From positions 3,885,630 to 3,949,629 of the forward strand of contig AP023240.1 of the NCBI GenBank assembly GCA_016592635.1: DNA of 64,000 nt, read 5' to 3'. Positions 1 through 9,205 of this stretch are shown here, piece after piece. Both the position numbers and the translations under genes were made by a program. Below the pieces are notes generated by a model. The model was not told the DNA's origin and did no database searches. It saw only the letters and a list, made by a program, of their open reading frames with translations. How positions within the stretch are numbered: position 1 is the stretch's first letter; every line of letters begins with the position of its first letter. The DNA comes from Methyloprofundus sp. (lineage in GTDB: Bacteria > Pseudomonadota > Gammaproteobacteria > Methylococcales > Methylomonadaceae).

Positions 1-98
1 GTGATGATACCGTTTTGCCAAATAACTTCGGCAAAAGAAATTTTCTGTTGCAGAATATCAACATAATTGATTTTAATTTGGCCGTTAACATCATGCAT
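1..98 (-). CDS. N-terminus of a probable amidohydrolase (adenine deaminase-like), cut by the window edge
   Basis: The minus strand reads from an ATG at 98 to the window edge without a stop, giving 32 codons. The residues include VDILQQKISFAEVIWQNG, which resembles the composite N-terminal beta-sandwich of adenine deaminase and related amidohydrolases (pattern: VDv..geif.aeV.i.nGkI). The catalytic metal-binding histidines would lie outside the window. The family call rests on a short stretch, so any member of the amidohydrolase superfamily is possible. Positions 99-251 upstream show nothing I can name. Confidence 0.4.
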   Translation of the reverse strand, partial: MHDVNGQIKINYVDILQQKISFAEVIWQNGII

Positions 99-251
99 TT
101 ATTAATGCCTCACTAAAGAACAAGTGACATACCTGCATAACGATTTTGAGCTAAAGGGCAAACAGGTAATGCGTGCAAACCTTGCTTTCGCCAGCTCCTC
201 CAAAGCTACGCAGGAATGAGAGTTTAAATACCCTCGTCCCATTGTTTTTTG

Positions 252-659
252 TTACTGTACTAAAAATTCTGTAAAAAATAAATCTCTTAAACCATCACTA
301 TTTTTTGCATGTTTTTCTAAGGCATTCTCTACAGTCCTTAAAGAGTCTTCCCTTAATTTTTCCCGTTGTTCCATGGTTTGCAAATCCGCTGCTGACTTAC
401 CGCTGAATAACATAATCAAATTATGGCGCAATACAGGAAAATGTTTTCTGACTTTTTCAATCGCTTTATCGCCTTCAACCATTAGCTGTACATTAATACG
501 CAAGTATTTTCTGGGCTCAGCAAGATTAACGGTAAACTTTGGCGTCATTTCCAAGTACTCAATGGTTTCTTCAACCGCTTCGTCGTCACCTGCTAATACA
601 TATTGAGGTAAGCACCATAAGCTAATTAATAATAAAAAAATACGCACTAGATTCTCCAT
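252..659 (-). CDS. fliL: FliL-like flagellar basal-body-associated protein
   Basis: A 135-residue protein with a hydrophobic N-terminus (about residues 4-23, ending near LAG) that looks like a signal peptide or anchor. The rest follows the FliL pattern: FTVNLAEPRKYLRINVQL, then VRKHFPVLRHNLIMLFS, then DLQTMEQREKLRED. FliL proteins sit in the inner membrane around the stator and modulate flagellar torque. This gene stands alone with no flagellar operon around it, so it may be a second, divergent copy. No strong ribosome binding site precedes the ATG. FliL family membership is fairly sure; a flagellar role is inferred from family only. Confidence 0.78.
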   Translation of the reverse strand: MENLVRIFLLLISLWCLPQYVLAGDDEAVEETIEYLEMTPKFTVNLAEPRKYLRINVQLMVEGDKAIEKVRKHFPVLRHNLIMLFSGKSAADLQTMEQREKLREDSLRTVENALEKHAKNSDGLRDLFFTEFLVQ

Positions 660-875
660 TTAAATTTGCCCTGTTCTGTATTGGCACAAGGTTTTTATCG
701 TTAGTTTAAAAAGATGTCAAAATAATAGCAAAGATTGTTAAATTTTTCTTGGCTCATCAACACATTTTAAGTATTTAAACTTTTATTTTATTGTAATTAT
801 TTAGGTGGTTAACATTTTCGTTGTAAAGGCCTTTGCTCGCAAACTCAACAGGTCGCAGCTAAAAGTCTTTTATAC

Positions 876-2237
876 CTAACTATTACTCACCAAAACATGC
901 ACTAATACATCTTGGTAATACCGTATTCTATCAATATATTTAACAGGTTCTGAGCCTCTAGCATAACCATATTTTAAATTCTTATAATACTTTTTTTGAC
1001 TTAATAGTGGCAATATCTCACGCATATCATGCCAAGTACTTGGACTTTTTCCCAGCTCTCTAGCCAGCTTTCTGGCATCCAACATATGTGCAAAACCGAC
1101 ATTATAAGCTGCCAGAGCAAACCAAACTCGGTCTGCATCAGCAACATCTTCTGGTACCCTTTTTAGCATATAATTCAGGTATTTTGCGCCACCTTTAATA
1201 CTTTGTAATGGGTCAATGCGTTTTTTTATCCCCATTGCCTTGGCTGTTGTTTGGGTCAGCATCATTAAACCACGTACTCCCGTGTGGCTACGTGCTTTAG
1301 CATTCCAACCAGATTCTTGATATGACTGAGCGGCTAATAAAGTCCAAGGAACTTGATATTGCTCAGCATATTGCCTAAAAGCAGATTCATATTTAGGCAA
1401 ACGACTCTTGATACGTTTTAGAAAGACATGGTTATTATAATAATCAAAAATATCTGCATAGCCGTAATAGCGCTCTTTAATAATGCTTAGCAATGAATTT
1501 TTTTCAATTTTTACAAACCAATCACTCACATATTGCTGAAAAAATTCGGCATCTGGTGGTAAAACCCACGCCAAATTCTGCTGTTCAGAGATAGGAAAGG
1601 CAGTGATCAAAGCGGGGAAATAGCGCCGATTTAAAGTAAAAATATTGGAGTCAATAACAGTACAATCTACTTCTTTATTAACTATTTTTTCCAATACCTG
1701 CTCCGTTGATAACTCACTAGTCGTCTCCCAGTTTAGTTTGGGATAGTCTTTTTGCAATTCCTTTAATGTTTCCTGATAACTACTTTCTGCAATAATCAAA
1801 ATTGAACGCGTTAATAAGTCCTCAGTACCTTTAGGTAATCGTCCTGCACGATGGCAAACAACCTGCTGTTGTACTGATTTATAACTAGGCCCAAAAATAT
1901 GATTAACCGCTCTGCTATCTGTATGGGTCAAGCCCGCAGCAACAAGGTGCCCTTCCCCATTATTAATGGCAGCCAAAATATCTTCAATTTTGTCATAAAT
2001 TTTATATTCCACCTCAACATTCAATGAATCGGCTAAGGCCATACTCAAATCATATTCAAAACCTGCCGGCGCATCATCTGCACCAAGATAATAGGTCGTA
2101 GGTGCATTACGAGTTAGTACAATCAGCTTACCTTGGCTACGAATATCATTAATAACGGGATCACTTTCGCTACAACCAATTAATATCAATGCTGGAAAAA
2201 TTAAAAATAGTAATATTTTAATGAACTTAGGGGGCAT
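876..2237 (-). CDS. mltF: Membrane-bound lytic murein transglycosylase F (MltF)
   Basis: A 453-residue lipoprotein with lipobox LILIGC (Cys22), so it is anchored to the outer membrane facing the periplasm. Residues about 35-265 form a family 3 solute-binding domain (GKLIVLTRNAPTTYYLG, then GFEYDLSMALADSL), used as a regulatory module in MltF. Residues about 285-450 form the SLT lysozyme-like domain; the catalytic glutamate is the E in YQESGWNAKARS, followed by GVRGLMMLTQTTA. The enzyme cleaves peptidoglycan glycan strands to 1,6-anhydromuropeptides. An IS element lies upstream of the start codon and may have separated the gene from its original promoter. Confidence 0.93.
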   Translation of the reverse strand: MPPKFIKILLFLIFPALILIGCSESDPVINDIRSQGKLIVLTRNAPTTYYLGADDAPAGFEYDLSMALADSLNVEVEYKIYDKIEDILAAINNGEGHLVAAGLTHTDSRAVNHIFGPSYKSVQQQVVCHRAGRLPKGTEDLLTRSILIIAESSYQETLKELQKDYPKLNWETTSELSTEQVLEKIVNKEVDCTVIDSNIFTLNRRYFPALITAFPISEQQNLAWVLPPDAEFFQQYVSDWFVKIEKNSLLSIIKERYYGYADIFDYYNNHVFLKRIKSRLPKYESAFRQYAEQYQVPWTLLAAQSYQESGWNAKARSHTGVRGLMMLTQTTAKAMGIKKRIDPLQSIKGGAKYLNYMLKRVPEDVADADRVWFALAAYNVGFAHMLDARKLARELGKSPSTWHDMREILPLLSQKKYYKNLKYGYARGSEPVKYIDRIRYYQDVLVHVLVSNS

Positions 2238-2511
2238 ATTGCTATGTTATATAGGGTGTTAAAAATAAATGCCAATCATTACATCACTCATTCAGTGATA
2301 GAACTTTAATGCCTCGCAAAATAACTCAATATAATGAAGCATTCGTATTATAAAATAATACCCTATAAATCTAGTGATAAACACATTAAAAAGAACCTGT
2401 TTTCTACAAATAGTTGACCCAGTTCACATATGCAACCGATTAAATAATGCAATCGCTTTCCCGAGCATATTAAGCTGGTATAGTTAGAAACTGAAGTTTC
2501 CAAAAAAATCA

Positions 2512-3849
2512 TCAAGCCACCATGCGTAACAGTACGGCAATCAGTGGATTTATCGGGGAGTTGCTTGGTTTGGGGCAAACATGATTAAAATCCGGGTTCA
2601 ATGCTGCCTCGGTAATGATGCGCCGCACGTCTGAAAAGGCAAAACTGGCGCGCCCTTTTACTTTGTGCCGACGCTCCGGATCCGCCTTTAAACGGTCGGC
2701 ATAAATCCAGGTCAGCGTACTTGCCATCATACAAAAATTCAAATGATTGGTCACGGAATGCGCATTACGACACTGACTTTTTTGACTGCCGATGTCTTGT
2801 TTCAACTCCTTGAATCCTGATTCGATTTTCCATCTCGCACCATAAAACTCGATCATTTGCGTGACCGATAATGACAAGTCCGTGCTAAACAGTGCGATCC
2901 ATTGCGTTTTACGAAAAACCCACACGACGCGTACTTTGCATTTTAAACTTTTCAGCATGACAATGCGTTCATGGGCAAGTACCGTACGCTGTTTGCCATA
3001 AAGAGTCACCTGATATTCGGCGGCTTCGTGACGAATGCATTTTGCCATTTCTGTTGCCGAACCCAAGCGCTGGCCATATTTTCGAGGTCTCCCTCGCTGC
3101 CCAGATTGTCTTGTCTCGGGAAGATCATATAAAACACTATTACAGCGCAGGCGCGACAGAATATCAAACAGACTGCCTACCTCTTTGCGTACGGGCTTTA
3201 ACAAACCTGCATTGCCAAACCAACTATCGGTCACCGCGAGTATTTGCTTGCCGGAAAAATGATTTGCAACCCCGATGATCATCTGTGCAGCTTGGCCGAT
3301 CTTGGTTTCAAACGACTGCAATCGACCTTTGATCTTCGCTCGATCGGATTGTGCATCAATCGCTTTCTGTGGAAGGTAGTGGCGAAAATCTAAAAACAAA
3401 CAGGCCCAACGATTTTTTATTTGCTTGAGCAAACCGATGGCTACCACGTTTTGTGCCCATGGGTAGTCGCTTTGATTGGCTTTGGCCGCATGATCATAAA
3501 TGGTTTCGCAACCAAAGATTTTTTTGCCCACTTTAGGGTTGATGAAATCATCCAGGGCAATTAATAATCGGTCGTCCGTTTCAGGGTTGTCGATCAGGTC
3601 CCAGGCTGTTTTCCATAAACCTTGCCACGGTAATTTGGTTGATGCCATGAATGTGTAAAATCGTTTCCGCTTGATATTGATACCGAACAGCGTTTCAAGG
3701 CTACGCCATAAATTGGAACTAATGGAGGAAGTAAACGGGACAATGATCGACAGTAGCGTATAGGCAAATAACGAGGCTCTTTCTTTGCCGAGCGTGGTTT
3801 CTGAAAAATGTGATTGAAGAGGAGAAAGAAGATCGCGTAAAATGAACAT
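2512..3849 (-). CDS. IS4-type DDE transposase
   Basis: A 445-residue transposase, apparently intact. DDE residues can be placed: D in LLIALDDFINPKVG, D in ILAVTDSWFGNAG, and E in the YREK-type signature YGARWKIESGFKELK. The downstream stretch RNAHSVTNHLNFCMMA is also typical of this group. Base composition is visibly more GC-rich than the AT-rich flanks, consistent with recent arrival. The start codon is the ATG at 3849. The A of that ATG and the bases just upstream are one arm of an inverted repeat that may restrain translation. Confidence 0.9.
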   Translation of the reverse strand: MFILRDLLSPLQSHFSETTLGKERASLFAYTLLSIIVPFTSSISSNLWRSLETLFGINIKRKRFYTFMASTKLPWQGLWKTAWDLIDNPETDDRLLIALDDFINPKVGKKIFGCETIYDHAAKANQSDYPWAQNVVAIGLLKQIKNRWACLFLDFRHYLPQKAIDAQSDRAKIKGRLQSFETKIGQAAQMIIGVANHFSGKQILAVTDSWFGNAGLLKPVRKEVGSLFDILSRLRCNSVLYDLPETRQSGQRGRPRKYGQRLGSATEMAKCIRHEAAEYQVTLYGKQRTVLAHERIVMLKSLKCKVRVVWVFRKTQWIALFSTDLSLSVTQMIEFYGARWKIESGFKELKQDIGSQKSQCRNAHSVTNHLNFCMMASTLTWIYADRLKADPERRHKVKGRASFAFSDVRRIITEAALNPDFNHVCPKPSNSPINPLIAVLLRMVA

Positions 3850-3922
3850 GAATAAGGCTTTTTTGTTTGTATAATCAATTTGTTAGCACTGTTTATTATA
3901 CTACAAAATACAGCCTTATTCA
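3849..3922 (-). promoter_or_regulatory. Transposase promoter inside an inverted repeat that can mask the start codon
   Basis: On the minus strand a perfect -10 hexamer TATAAT lies at 3900-3895. An 11-bp perfect inverted repeat surrounds it: one arm at 3912-3922 lies upstream of the -10 and the other at 3849-3859 covers the bases just before the transposase ATG plus its A. A transcript starting at this promoter lacks the first arm. A transcript entering from outside carries both arms and can fold over the start site. I see no good -35. Confidence 0.5.
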
Positions 3923-3958
3923 CTATCAACCTGTTGTTTTTAAAGTAATTTGTACTTA

Positions 3959-4007
3959 AATATTAGTAATTGCTAATATTTTTCGAAAATTAGACTTTCC
4001 TAATATT
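3959..4007. promoter_or_regulatory. Two tandem operator-like palindromes
   Basis: The first palindrome, 3959-3980, is AATATTAG, six bases, CTAATATT: perfect over 8 bp per arm. The second, 3986-4007, is AAAATTAG, six bases, CTAATATT: one mismatch. Spacer length is the same and the centres are 27 bp apart. The arrangement suggests a pair of dimeric repressor or activator sites, probably controlling the rightward genes from 4046/4159. Part of it could instead belong to the end of the IS element. Confidence 0.5.
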
Positions 4008-4045
4008 TGGCTGACAAAAAACTGGGAAACCAAGCTCAGCGATAT

Positions 4046-4153
4046 ATGGACTGTATGATTTTAATTGGATCTTGCGTGCAATGTGGCAAACCCATTAATA
4101 AATGCCCCTATCCGCCTATATACCCCCCTAAAAACTGGGAAACTTCAGGTTAG
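4046..4153 (+). CDS. Possible 35-residue cysteine-containing small protein
   Basis: An ATG-initiated ORF of 35 codons plus stop, ending five bases before the ATG of the large signalling gene. The peptide contains GSCVQCGKPINKCPYPP, a CxxC plus a third Cys and a proline-rich stretch, reminiscent of a small zinc-binding knuckle. The frame is open back to about 4003, so it could also be the tail of a gene truncated by the nearby IS. No homology is recognised and no clear ribosome binding site is seen. Close spacing would allow translational coupling to the next gene. Confidence 0.27.
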   Translation: MDCMILIGSCVQCGKPINKCPYPPIYPPKNWETSG

Positions 4154-4158
4154 AAACT

Positions 4159-7100
4159 ATGACTTTACGTAGCCACTTCATTCTTATTACACTTATATTT
4201 ATATGCTTTAGTGCTCAACTTTGGGCAGAAGTGGCAACAAGTGTCGGACTAGAAATAGTCAAATTACAATTAAGCAAACAAGAACAAGCATGGTTAGATC
4301 AACACCAAAATTTGACTTTTACAGGAGACCCAAACTGGTTACCCTATGAAGCCTTCAATAAACAAGGCGAATATATAGGTATTGTTGCTGAACACTTACA
4401 TCTAGTAGAACAACAACTAGGTATTAAATTTAATATTATCACCAGCAAAACATGGCAAGAGTCTGTTGCTATGGTAAATAAAGATACTGTAGATATTATT
4501 TCTACCGCAGTCGATTCTGACTTACGCTCCGAATTAAATTTCACCAAACCTTACTTATCCAGTCCAATTGTTATTGTCATGCGTCAAGATCAGCCTTATA
4601 TTGACAGCATTGCAGCAATAACAGATAAGAAAATTGCCTTAATTAAAGATTATTGCTACGTAGAAAATATTACTCAGCATTATCCCAATCAACATTATCT
4701 TTGGGTTGATAATATCAAAGAGGGCTTGGAGGCCGTTTCTTCAGGCAAAGCAGATGCATTATTATCAACGCTAGCAAATACTTCATATAGTATTTCTAGG
4801 TCTGCAATCAGCAATATACGTATTGTTGGCAAAACCGAATTTACCAATAAACTTGCCTTAGGCGTAAAAAAGGAATTTTCCCCACTCATCCCCTTACTTA
4901 ATCGTGCTTTGGCTGCAATCAGTGCACAGCATAAAAAGCAAATATTTGACAAGTGGGGCGCGACTAAATTTGCACCTAAAACAAATTATCGCCTCATCAC
5001 ACAAATTGCAGCAGGCTTCATATTGTTGATTATCATGGTTCTCATCTGGAATCATAAACTACAACAACAAATCAACGCACGTAAACAAGCCGAAAAAGCA
5101 CTTAGAGCAAGTGAGCAACGTTTTCATTCTATGTTTGAAGATGCCCCTTTAGGCGTTGCCCTCATTAACTCTTTTACTGGAAAAATTTATGAGATAAACA
5201 CTCAATTTACCCATATTGTGGGTAGGTCAAAGCCCGACATTATTACAAGCGACTGGATGCTCAACATTCATAATGATGATATTCAAGCCTTAGAGGCAAA
5301 CTTAACTCGTTTGCATTCTGGCATTATCAGCAGTTTTAATATAAACAATCGTTATCTCAAGCCTGATGCCAGTATTATTTGGCTGAATATGACAATCTCT
5401 CCTTTACTTGATGAGGATACCAGCAATCCTAAGCACTTATGCATGATTGAAGACATTACCGCAAGCAGAGCAAAAGATAAGGTCTTAAGAATTTTTGCCG
5501 AAAGTAAGCATGCTGATAGCAATGATATGCTGATGCTAATTACCGAGCAATTAATGACCTCTTCCAGTGTAAATCACGCTATTATCGGCACCCTCAATCA
5601 ACAAAATCCTGAAATAATTGATGTGCTCTCTGCTTTAGTGCAAGGTGAAGTAATTGAAAACTTATCTTATCCACTTAAAGATACGCCATGCCAAAATGTC
5701 ATTAATGGTGGTACTTACTTTTACCCCGAGCATCTACAGCAACTCTTCCCTAAAGACAAAGTGCTGGTTGATTTAAAGCTTGAAAGCTACTTTGGCATTC
5801 CTCTCACTAATAGCGCACAAAAAGTCATTGGTATTCTTGCTATTTTTGATACCAAAGCCATGACATTAGCTCCAGGCACTATAGAGTTGTTACATAGCTT
5901 GGCAGTCAGAGCCAGCATTGAAATAGAACGTAAAACAGCACAAGAGCAATTAAAAAAACTGTCATTGGCCGTAGAACATAGCCCCAGCGCCGTTATTATT
6001 ACTGATGTAGACAGTGTTATTGAATATGTTAATCCAAAATTTACCGAAACTACTGGGTATGCAGCAAATGAAATACTCGGAGCAAAGCCCAGCTTATTCA
6101 AATCGGATGAATGTGCCACTGAAATCTATACAGATTTATGGGACACCTTATTAGCAGGCAATGAATGGCGCGGAGAATTACATAATCGCAAGAAAAATGG
6201 TGATTTATATTGGGCACGTGAATTTATTGCGCCAATCACTAATGATACAGGGGACATTACCCACTTTGTTGCCATCCAAGAGGATGTCACCGAAGCAAAG
6301 CTTATTAATGAAGAAATGACGCATCGTGCTACCCACGACATGCTCACAGGTCTCATTAACCGTGCTGAATTTGAATATCGCCTGCACAGAATCATTAAAA
6401 CGGCACAGCAAGACCCTACAGTCAATCATGCTTTGTGTTTTTTAGATTTAGATCAATTTAAAGTGGTAAATGATACCAGTGGCCATGTGGCAGGCGATGA
6501 ACTACTGCGCCAACTGGGGGCACTCCTTAGCAAGCAAGTACGCCAACGCGATACTTTAGCGCGTATAGGAGGTGATGAATTTGCCATTTTGATGGAGCAC
6601 TGCGGCCTTGAACAGGCGGGTCGTGCTACCGAAACAATCCGCAAATTAATAGAAGATTTTCAATTTAATTGGGAAGACCGTAGCTATCGTATTGGGGTTA
6701 GCATAGGCCTCACCTTGATTAATCATACGATAAAGGATGCTTCTGAAGCATTAAAGCATGCTGATTTAGCCTGTTATGCTGCTAAAGATATGGGTCGTAA
6801 TCGAGTGCATACATACCACCCTAATGATGCACAACTCGCCAAACAAGAAGGCGAATTACATTGGGCAGCACGCATTACAGAAGCATTAGAAAATAATATG
6901 TTTCGTTTATATGTACAAGCCATTGAGCCGATCACTAAGCCAGATTCCAATCTAAGCTATGAAATATTACTACGTTTACAAGAAAACAATGGTGACATCA
7001 TTCCACCTGGTGGCTTCTTACCTGCCATTGAGCGCTATAACTTAGCGCATAAAGTCGATTTATGGGTGGTTGCACATACTTTTGAGTGGATCATGCAAAA

Positions 7101-7605
7101 TACTGAGTATCTGCATAAAATTCAGCATTTTGCCATTAATTTATCTGGGCAATCCTTAGGGGACGAAGTTTTATTAGCCTATATCATTGCCACCTTTAAG
7201 GAACATAATACTCTGGCTGCTAAAATCACCTTTGAAATCACCGAAACCGCTGCCATTAGTAATTTACGTGCTGCTACGTCATTTATCAAAGTCTTAAAAA
7301 AACATGGCTGCCAGTTTGCATTAGATGACTTTGGCTCGGGCTTATCTTCCTTTGCTTACCTTAAAAACCTACCCGTTGATTATTTAAAAATAGACGGTAT
7401 GTTTGTGAAGGATATTTTAGATGATCCTATTGATCATGCGATGGTACGCTCAATTAATGAAATTGGTCATGTCATGCAGATTAAAACCATTGCCGAATTT
7501 GTTGAGAATACAGCCATTAAACAGCAACTAGAGCATCTTGGTGTCGACTTTGTCCAAGGCTACGGCATTGGCAAGCCATTCCCTATTGAAAAACTGCTAT
7601 CATAA
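4159..7605 (+). CDS. Membrane signalling protein: periplasmic SBP sensor, PAS, GAF, PAS, GGDEF, EAL
   Basis: A 1148-residue protein. A signal peptide (about 1-24) precedes a family 3 solute-binding domain (about 45-270, beginning LTFTGDPNWLPYEAF), then one membrane helix (about 282-300). The cytoplasmic part holds a PAS domain (about 320-440), a GAF domain (470-590) and a second PAS/PAC (605-730). A GGDEF domain (735-890) has an intact RIGGDEFAIL near 804, and an EAL domain fills 905-1145. The EAL signature reads EILLR rather than EALLR but keeps ExLxR, and FEITETAA and ALDDFGSG are present, so both cyclic-di-GMP synthesis and hydrolysis look possible. Tandem palindromes lie upstream at 3959-4007. 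Confidence 0.92.
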   Translation: MTLRSHFILITLIFICFSAQLWAEVATSVGLEIVKLQLSKQEQAWLDQHQNLTFTGDPNWLPYEAFNKQGEYIGIVAEHLHLVEQQLGIKFNIITSKTWQESVAMVNKDTVDIISTAVDSDLRSELNFTKPYLSSPIVIVMRQDQPYIDSIAAITDKKIALIKDYCYVENITQHYPNQHYLWVDNIKEGLEAVSSGKADALLSTLANTSYSISRSAISNIRIVGKTEFTNKLALGVKKEFSPLIPLLNRALAAISAQHKKQIFDKWGATKFAPKTNYRLITQIAAGFILLIIMVLIWNHKLQQQINARKQAEKALRASEQRFHSMFEDAPLGVALINSFTGKIYEINTQFTHIVGRSKPDIITSDWMLNIHNDDIQALEANLTRLHSGIISSFNINNRYLKPDASIIWLNMTISPLLDEDTSNPKHLCMIEDITASRAKDKVLRIFAESKHADSNDMLMLITEQLMTSSSVNHAIIGTLNQQNPEIIDVLSALVQGEVIENLSYPLKDTPCQNVINGGTYFYPEHLQQLFPKDKVLVDLKLESYFGIPLTNSAQKVIGILAIFDTKAMTLAPGTIELLHSLAVRASIEIERKTAQEQLKKLSLAVEHSPSAVIITDVDSVIEYVNPKFTETTGYAANEILGAKPSLFKSDECATEIYTDLWDTLLAGNEWRGELHNRKKNGDLYWAREFIAPITNDTGDITHFVAIQEDVTEAKLINEEMTHRATHDMLTGLINRAEFEYRLHRIIKTAQQDPTVNHALCFLDLDQFKVVNDTSGHVAGDELLRQLGALLSKQVRQRDTLARIGGDEFAILMEHCGLEQAGRATETIRKLIEDFQFNWEDRSYRIGVSIGLTLINHTIKDASEALKHADLACYAAKDMGRNRVHTYHPNDAQLAKQEGELHWAARITEALENNMFRLYVQAIEPITKPDSNLSYEILLRLQENNGDIIPPGGFLPAIERYNLAHKVDLWVVAHTFEWIMQNTEYLHKIQHFAINLSGQSLGDEVLLAYIIATFKEHNTLAAKITFEITETAAISNLRAATSFIKVLKKHGCQFALDDFGSGLSSFAYLKNLPVDYLKIDGMFVKDILDDPIDHAMVRSINEIGHVMQIKTIAEFVENTAIKQQLEHLGVDFVQGYGIGKPFPIEKLLS

Positions 7606-7638
7606 TCATTGAACCCAGTTACCTACACAGCACTCACA

Positions 7639-8661
7639 ATGAAAAAACAGCTCCCCATTGGGCCTATTATGATCGATATTGCAGGCACTACGCTAAGCCA
7701 ATACGATAAAGAAAAAATAGCACACCCTAATACAGGTGCCATTATTCTGTTTGCTCGCAACTACGAAACACCTGAGCAAGTTGCCGAACTAAACCAACAA
7801 ATCAAAGCAGCAAGGCAAGCTCCAATTCTGATAGCAGTCGACCAAGAAGGGGGGCGCGTACAACGCTTTCAAACAGGCTTTACCCGCTTACCTCCTGCCG
7901 CTGCCTATGCACAACAGCCCGAACTCACTCAAGATGCCAGCTGGTTAATGGCCATGGAGCTACTTGTTTTAGGTATTGATTTTAGCTTTGCACCTGTTTT
8001 AGATATAGATTGCGGTATGAGCGAAATTATTGGCAACCGCTCATTCTCTCAAGACCCTGAACAAGCCTGTCAGCTAAGCAGTCTTTTTCGCCAAGGTATG
8101 CACCATGCTGGCATGGCGGCAATAGGTAAACATTTTCCTGGACATGGTGCGGTTGCTTTAGATTCGCATTTGACTCTGCCAGTTGATGAGCGCAATTACC
8201 AAAGCTTATCTGAACAAGACCTGCTCCCCTTTAAGCAACTTATTGAAGAAGGCTTAGAAGGTATTATGCCTGCTCATGTCGTTTACCCTGCTGTTGATGA
8301 ATTACCCGCCGGATTTTCTAGTATTTGGATTAATGAAATACTGCGTAAGCAATTAAAATTTAATGGCGCAGTCTTTAGTGATGATTTAAGTATGGAAGGG
8401 GCGGCGGCAGTCGGTGACTTTACCTTACGCGCCAAACTTGCCCAAGAGGCAGGCTGTGATATGTTGCTGGTATGTAATAATGAAACTGCGGCCGAACAAG
8501 TATTAGAGGCAACACCAATAGAAAACAACAAACTCCGTGAACAACGCTTATTAGCTATGTTAGGGAAAACTAATGCTACTCAACAAGTGTTACAAAATAG
8601 CTTAAAATGGCAAACCATTAGTAAAAAAGTTACCGAACTCGCCGAATCTTATGCTCGCTGA
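7639..8661 (+). CDS. nagZ: Beta-N-acetylhexosaminidase NagZ
   Basis: A 340-residue glycoside hydrolase family 3 enzyme without a signal peptide, therefore cytoplasmic. Signatures: AVDQEGGRVQRF (substrate pocket), GKHFPGHGAVALDSHLTLP (the KHF/HGH loop) and VFSDDLSMEGAA (the D of FSDDLSM is the family nucleophile). It removes GlcNAc from anhydromuropeptides in peptidoglycan recycling. I chose the ATG at 7639 (MKKQLPIGPIMIDIAG); a TTG at 7609 in frame would add 10 residues with no ribosome binding site. It overlaps hpt by 11 bases, so the two are probably translationally coupled. The transglycosylase gene mltF about 5 kb away acts upstream in the same recycling route. Confidence 0.92.
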   Translation: MKKQLPIGPIMIDIAGTTLSQYDKEKIAHPNTGAIILFARNYETPEQVAELNQQIKAARQAPILIAVDQEGGRVQRFQTGFTRLPPAAAYAQQPELTQDASWLMAMELLVLGIDFSFAPVLDIDCGMSEIIGNRSFSQDPEQACQLSSLFRQGMHHAGMAAIGKHFPGHGAVALDSHLTLPVDERNYQSLSEQDLLPFKQLIEEGLEGIMPAHVVYPAVDELPAGFSSIWINEILRKQLKFNGAVFSDDLSMEGAAAVGDFTLRAKLAQEAGCDMLLVCNNETAAEQVLEATPIENNKLREQRLLAMLGKTNATQQVLQNSLKWQTISKKVTELAESYAR

Positions 8662-9187
8662 AATTGAACAAGTCCAGAAAAATGCGCAATTACTGCATAC
8701 TGAAGCTGATGTGGAAGCTGCTATTGATCATATGGCGGTGCAAATTAATCGCTCGCTAGCAGACAAAAATCCATTAATTTTGTGCGTAATGAATGGCGGC
8801 GTGGTCACAACGGGCAAATTAATGACCAAATTTAATTTTCCGTTAACATTAGATGCGATTAATGTCAGTCGCTATGGTCAGCAAACCAGTGGCAGCCAAA
8901 TTAACTGGTTACAAAAGCCTGCCAGCTCACTACAAGATCGCACCATTCTTGTTATTGACGACATTCTCGATGAAGGCTTAACACTGCAGGCTATTTATCA
9001 ATATTGCCATGAGCAGGGAGCAAGTGCAGTTTATAGTGCAGTATTAGTCGATAAACAAATTAATAAAGACAAACCAGTCACCGCTGACTTTGTTGGGCTG
9101 TCGGTAGTTAACCGTTATCTATATGGTTATGGTATGGACTATAAAGGTTATTTGCGCAATGCCGCAGGAATCTATGCATGCGCTTAA
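8651..9187 (+). CDS. hpt: Hypoxanthine-guanine phosphoribosyltransferase
   Basis: A 178-residue type I phosphoribosyltransferase. The PRPP-binding motif is ILVIDDILDEGLTL and the early substrate loop is LCVMNGGVVTTGKL. It makes IMP or GMP from hypoxanthine or guanine and PRPP. It sits between nagZ and a methylthioinosine phosphorylase gene, which releases hypoxanthine as product. The pair would therefore recycle the purine ring of methylthioadenosine. The nagZ/hpt/MTIP neighbourhood is known from Pseudomonas-type genomes. Length and motifs look normal. Confidence 0.86.
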   Translation: MLAEIEQVQKNAQLLHTEADVEAAIDHMAVQINRSLADKNPLILCVMNGGVVTTGKLMTKFNFPLTLDAINVSRYGQQTSGSQINWLQKPASSLQDRTILVIDDILDEGLTLQAIYQYCHEQGASAVYSAVLVDKQINKDKPVTADFVGLSVVNRYLYGYGMDYKGYLRNAAGIYACA

Positions 9188-9205
9188 GAATTAAGAAATA
9201 AAAAA

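Larger units (their letters stand above)
2512..3930 (-). mobile_element. IS4-family insertion sequence, outer ends not resolved
   Basis: One transposase gene with its own upstream promoter-like sequence. I could not find a convincing terminal inverted-repeat pair or target duplication, so the boundaries given are the coding region plus the obvious 5' control region. The true element probably extends some tens of bases further on both sides (roughly 2380-2511 and 3930-4000). It lies between two divergent genes (mltF to the left, a GGDEF-EAL gene to the right) and so interrupts their shared control region. Confidence 0.6.

Noticed and set aside
2360..4150. Shared GGAAACTTCAG and GTTAGAAACT sequences on both sides of the IS element (about 2480-2501 and 4139-4160).
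   Set aside because: They are partly direct and partly inverted and do not form a consistent terminal repeat or target duplication, so the IS ends stay unresolved.
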